In this document: piece after piece, positions 7,418 through 8,423 of the stretch
How positions within the stretch are numbered: position 1 is the first letter of the stretch
Layout: each line of letters begins with the position of its first letter
Assembly: GCA_031281115.1 (NCBI GenBank)
Contig: JAITFV010000167.1
Coordinates: forward strand, 1-8,423
Source: Oscillospiraceae bacterium
GTDB lineage: Bacteria; Bacillota; Clostridia; Oscillospirales; Ruminococcaceae
DNA: 8,423 nt
Direction of reading: 5' to 3'
The notes under the pieces: model-generated
What the model saw: the letters and a program-made list of their open reading frames with translations, nothing else
Database searches by the model: none
What the model was told of the DNA's origin: nothing
Program-made: the position numbers and the translations under genes

Positions 7418-8423
7418 CTATCTGCCGCCCCCGCCCCAAAGATTAGCCATTCCCATTTGCGCGATGAAATCGTGCTGACTGTTAAGCTGCCCCATTTGTG
7501 TTTCAAGTCCTGCAAAGATTTTCCAGTATCTGTCCTGCTGTCTTTGGTAACGCAGTTCAAGATTTGCGATTACGGTGTTTAAGCGCTTTATTTGGTCATA
7601 TAACGCATTGCTTGTAGCGGATGTTCCGTTTGCTATACCCGCTCTTTGAATAAGCAGCCCTCTTTCCCAGCGTTCACCGGTGGTTCTCGTCGCGGAATTG
7701 ATAATATCCTGAAGCTGCGGCATAATGCCTTTTTCGACATTGGTGAACAGTTCGGTGACTAAATCTATATCGTTATCAATCGCCGCTTTGAGCCTTGTTT
7801 CATCAATTATGAGTTTACCGTTATCAAGCCAGTTGCTGGAAGTTGAAATCCCCATGCTGAACAGCCCGAACATTGAGCCGTCTCCGAGCCCGCGGTCTAC
7901 GCCGGAGAACATGGCAACTCTCATATCGCTCATCAGTCTGGTAATAGTACGGTCGTTATAGAGCAAGCCTTTCATTGCTCTTTCTTCCCATTTCTGCTCC
8001 TGCCTGTCAGACATGCCGAGTTCTTCCCTGTCAGTGTCAGTGAGGAAAAAGTATTCTCTGTCCGGCTTTTCGCTCACATATCCGAAAACGTAGTCAATAA
8101 GAGCATTGTAATCCTCTACAAACGATTTAATCATATCGAACATTTGTGAAGTGTCGCGTTCGACAACGATTTCAAAGGCACCTGCGGCGCCGGTCACGGC
8201 GTTGGGACCTATCGTAATTTCAAGCCCGTTGACTTCAAAGGTATTCGATGCGGTTTCCACCCGCTCTGAATTTATGTTCAAAACCATATTTTGACCTTGC
8301 TTATATTGGTCGGGTGCGCCCGTAAAGCCCAGCGCATCAAGCAGATTCCCGAGTTGAATATTTAAATCTGCGTCTGCTCCGAACTCCCTCGACATTATTT
8401 CAAACGAATTTGTTAAGCAGAGA
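7418..8423 (-). CDS. fliD: Flagellar hook-associated protein 2 (filament cap), C-terminal part
   Basis: FliD forms the cap at the filament tip and helps flagellin subunits fold into place. The frame is open to the right edge, so the N-terminal half is missing; an internal Met at 8395 is not a real start because the frame continues upstream without a stop. From that Met, NTFEVNGLEITI and VERDTSQMFDMIKSFVEDYN lead into the C-terminal FliD domain, with GLLYNDRTITRLMSDMR, GLFSMGIST, NGKLIIDETRLKAAI and DIDLVTELFT, all typical. The end (RYWKIFAGLETQMGQLNSQ) is the usual helical hairpin, followed by a short Gly-rich tail. No breaks are seen. It precedes fliS by 19 bases. Confidence 0.92.
   Translation of the reverse strand, partial: LCLTNSFEIMSREFGADADLNIQLGNLLDALGFTGAPDQYKQGQNMVLNINSERVETASNTFEVNGLEITIGPNAVTGAAGAFEIVVERDTSQMFDMIKSFVEDYNALIDYVFGYVSEKPDREYFFLTDTDREELGMSDRQEQKWEERAMKGLLYNDRTITRLMSDMRVAMFSGVDRGLGDGSMFGLFSMGISTSSNWLDNGKLIIDETRLKAAIDNDIDLVTELFTNVEKGIMPQLQDIINSATRTTGERWERGLLIQRAGIANGTSATSNALYDQIKRLNTVIANLELRYQRQQDRYWKIFAGLETQMGQLNSQHDFIAQMGMANLWGGGGR

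Overview
The window comes from a flagellated, probably Gram-positive bacterium of the Clostridia type. The evidence is strong AAGGAGG ribosome binding sites, a fliD-fliS cluster, a class II CCA-type nucleotidyltransferase with an HD-like middle region, and a CTP synthase closest in wording to Firmicutes enzymes. GC content looks moderate (estimated mid-40s percent). All supported genes lie on the minus strand, so they are transcribed from high to low coordinates. The exact taxon cannot be fixed from sequence alone.

Layout in transcription order: (1) 8423-6430 is the end of a flagellar operon, with fliD (3' part only), fliS and a small helical protein in the place where FliT/FlgN-type export chaperones usually sit. 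It closes with a clear intrinsic terminator at 6382-6414. (2) A sigma-A-like promoter (6341-6369) and a roughly 138-base hairpin-rich leader start a second unit: ttcA (tRNA 2-thiocytidine synthase), then a CCA-adding-enzyme homologue. (3) A 158-bp palindromic, TA-flanked, MITE-like element (3900-4057) lies immediately after the stop codon of that gene. (4) Next come an unfamiliar small protein and a glycosyltransferase-like protein whose genes overlap by 4 bases. (5) Then come pyrG (CTP synthase) and the N-terminal 306 codons of ppk1 (polyphosphate kinase), which runs off the left edge.

The most notable observation is that two core nucleotide enzymes keep their overall fold but have lost family-defining residues. 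The CTP synthase has Ser in place of the glutaminase nucleophile Cys (residue 384) while retaining the His and Glu of the triad, which predicts an ammonia-dependent enzyme. The CCA-type enzyme keeps the catalytic DxD and RRDF motifs but lacks the base-templating EDxxR motif and has HS instead of HD in its HD domain, so its product may not be a normal CCA end. The second unit is also rich in cytidine chemistry: TtcA modifies tRNA C32, the CCA family consumes CTP, and PyrG makes CTP. Whether that grouping is functional is inference.
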